The notes below the pieces were generated by a model. It was not told the origin of the DNA, searched no databases, and saw only the letters and a list, made by a program, of their open reading frames with translations. Shown here piece by piece: positions 24,888 through 24,889 of a stretch of 24,889 nt of DNA. The first letter of the stretch is position 1; the number at the start of each line of letters is the position of its first letter. The stretch covers positions 1 to 24,889 of the forward strand of contig JAGNPA010000001.1 of assembly GCA_017989885.1 (NCBI GenBank), in the 5' to 3' direction. Source of the stretch: Aquabacterium sp. GTDB lineage: Bacteria > Pseudomonadota > Gammaproteobacteria > Burkholderiales > Burkholderiaceae_C. The translations under genes were made by a program, and so were the position numbers.

Positions 24888-24889
24888 GG

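Noticed and set aside
24870..24889. Search for DnaA boxes and an origin in the window
   Set aside because: parS, parAB and mnmG suggest the origin is near, but I see no cluster of TTATCCACA-like boxes and no AT-rich unwinding region, so no origin is called.

Overview
The window is GC-rich (high G/C at third codon positions), contains no rRNA, tRNA, CRISPR array or insertion sequence that I can see, and reads as ordinary chromosome. Gene order and families point to a betaproteobacterium of the order Burkholderiales: lpxL-like acyltransferases, dapF, a DUF484 gene and xerC in a row, and the origin-proximal set mnmG-rsmG-parA-parB. A PEP-CTERM protein and the YceI/cytochrome b561 cluster fit the Comamonadaceae / Sphaerotilus-Leptothrix side of that order. 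I do not claim a genus.

Region 1 (1-7290, all + strand): two lipid A acyltransferase-family genes (the first cut by the window edge), a chemoreceptor, an uncharacterised 449-residue exported or anchored protein, dapF, a DUF484/GAF-like gene and xerC. The acyltransferase pair and dapF-DUF484-xerC look like one housekeeping string into which the chemoreceptor and the unknown gene have come.

Region 2 (7290-10700, + strand): an AraC-type regulator behind an AT-rich promoter, an HDOD signalling protein, and a PEP-CTERM sorted surface protein with its own promoter and a strong terminator.

Region 3 (10732-12569, - strand): cytochrome b561 followed by two YceI-family periplasmic proteins, with a near-consensus FNR/ANR box just upstream. 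Divergent from it (12729-15569, + strand) are a membrane diguanylate cyclase and a hybrid histidine kinase whose ATP-binding domain has lost its key motifs.

Region 4 (15611-24887): chromosome segregation and origin-proximal genes. On the - strand run mnmG, rsmG (with a Gly/Arg-rich N-terminal extension), an unrecognised gene for a secreted, very basic, low-complexity protein, and parA; then, after an interruption, parB, a membrane-anchored methyltransferase and a flavin reductase. The interruption is a complete hybrid histidine kinase on the + strand, placed between parA and parB and closely related to the degenerate kinase at 13977-15569. Four parS-like centromere sites lie at 20985, 21870, 23172 and 23412, all inside coding sequence (the low-complexity gene, rsmG, and mnmG twice), so the ParB-binding sequence also spells protein residues. 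The most interesting parts are this in-gene parS cluster, the split par operon, the intact/degenerate kinase pair flanking the parB genes, and the basic secreted protein that carries a parS.
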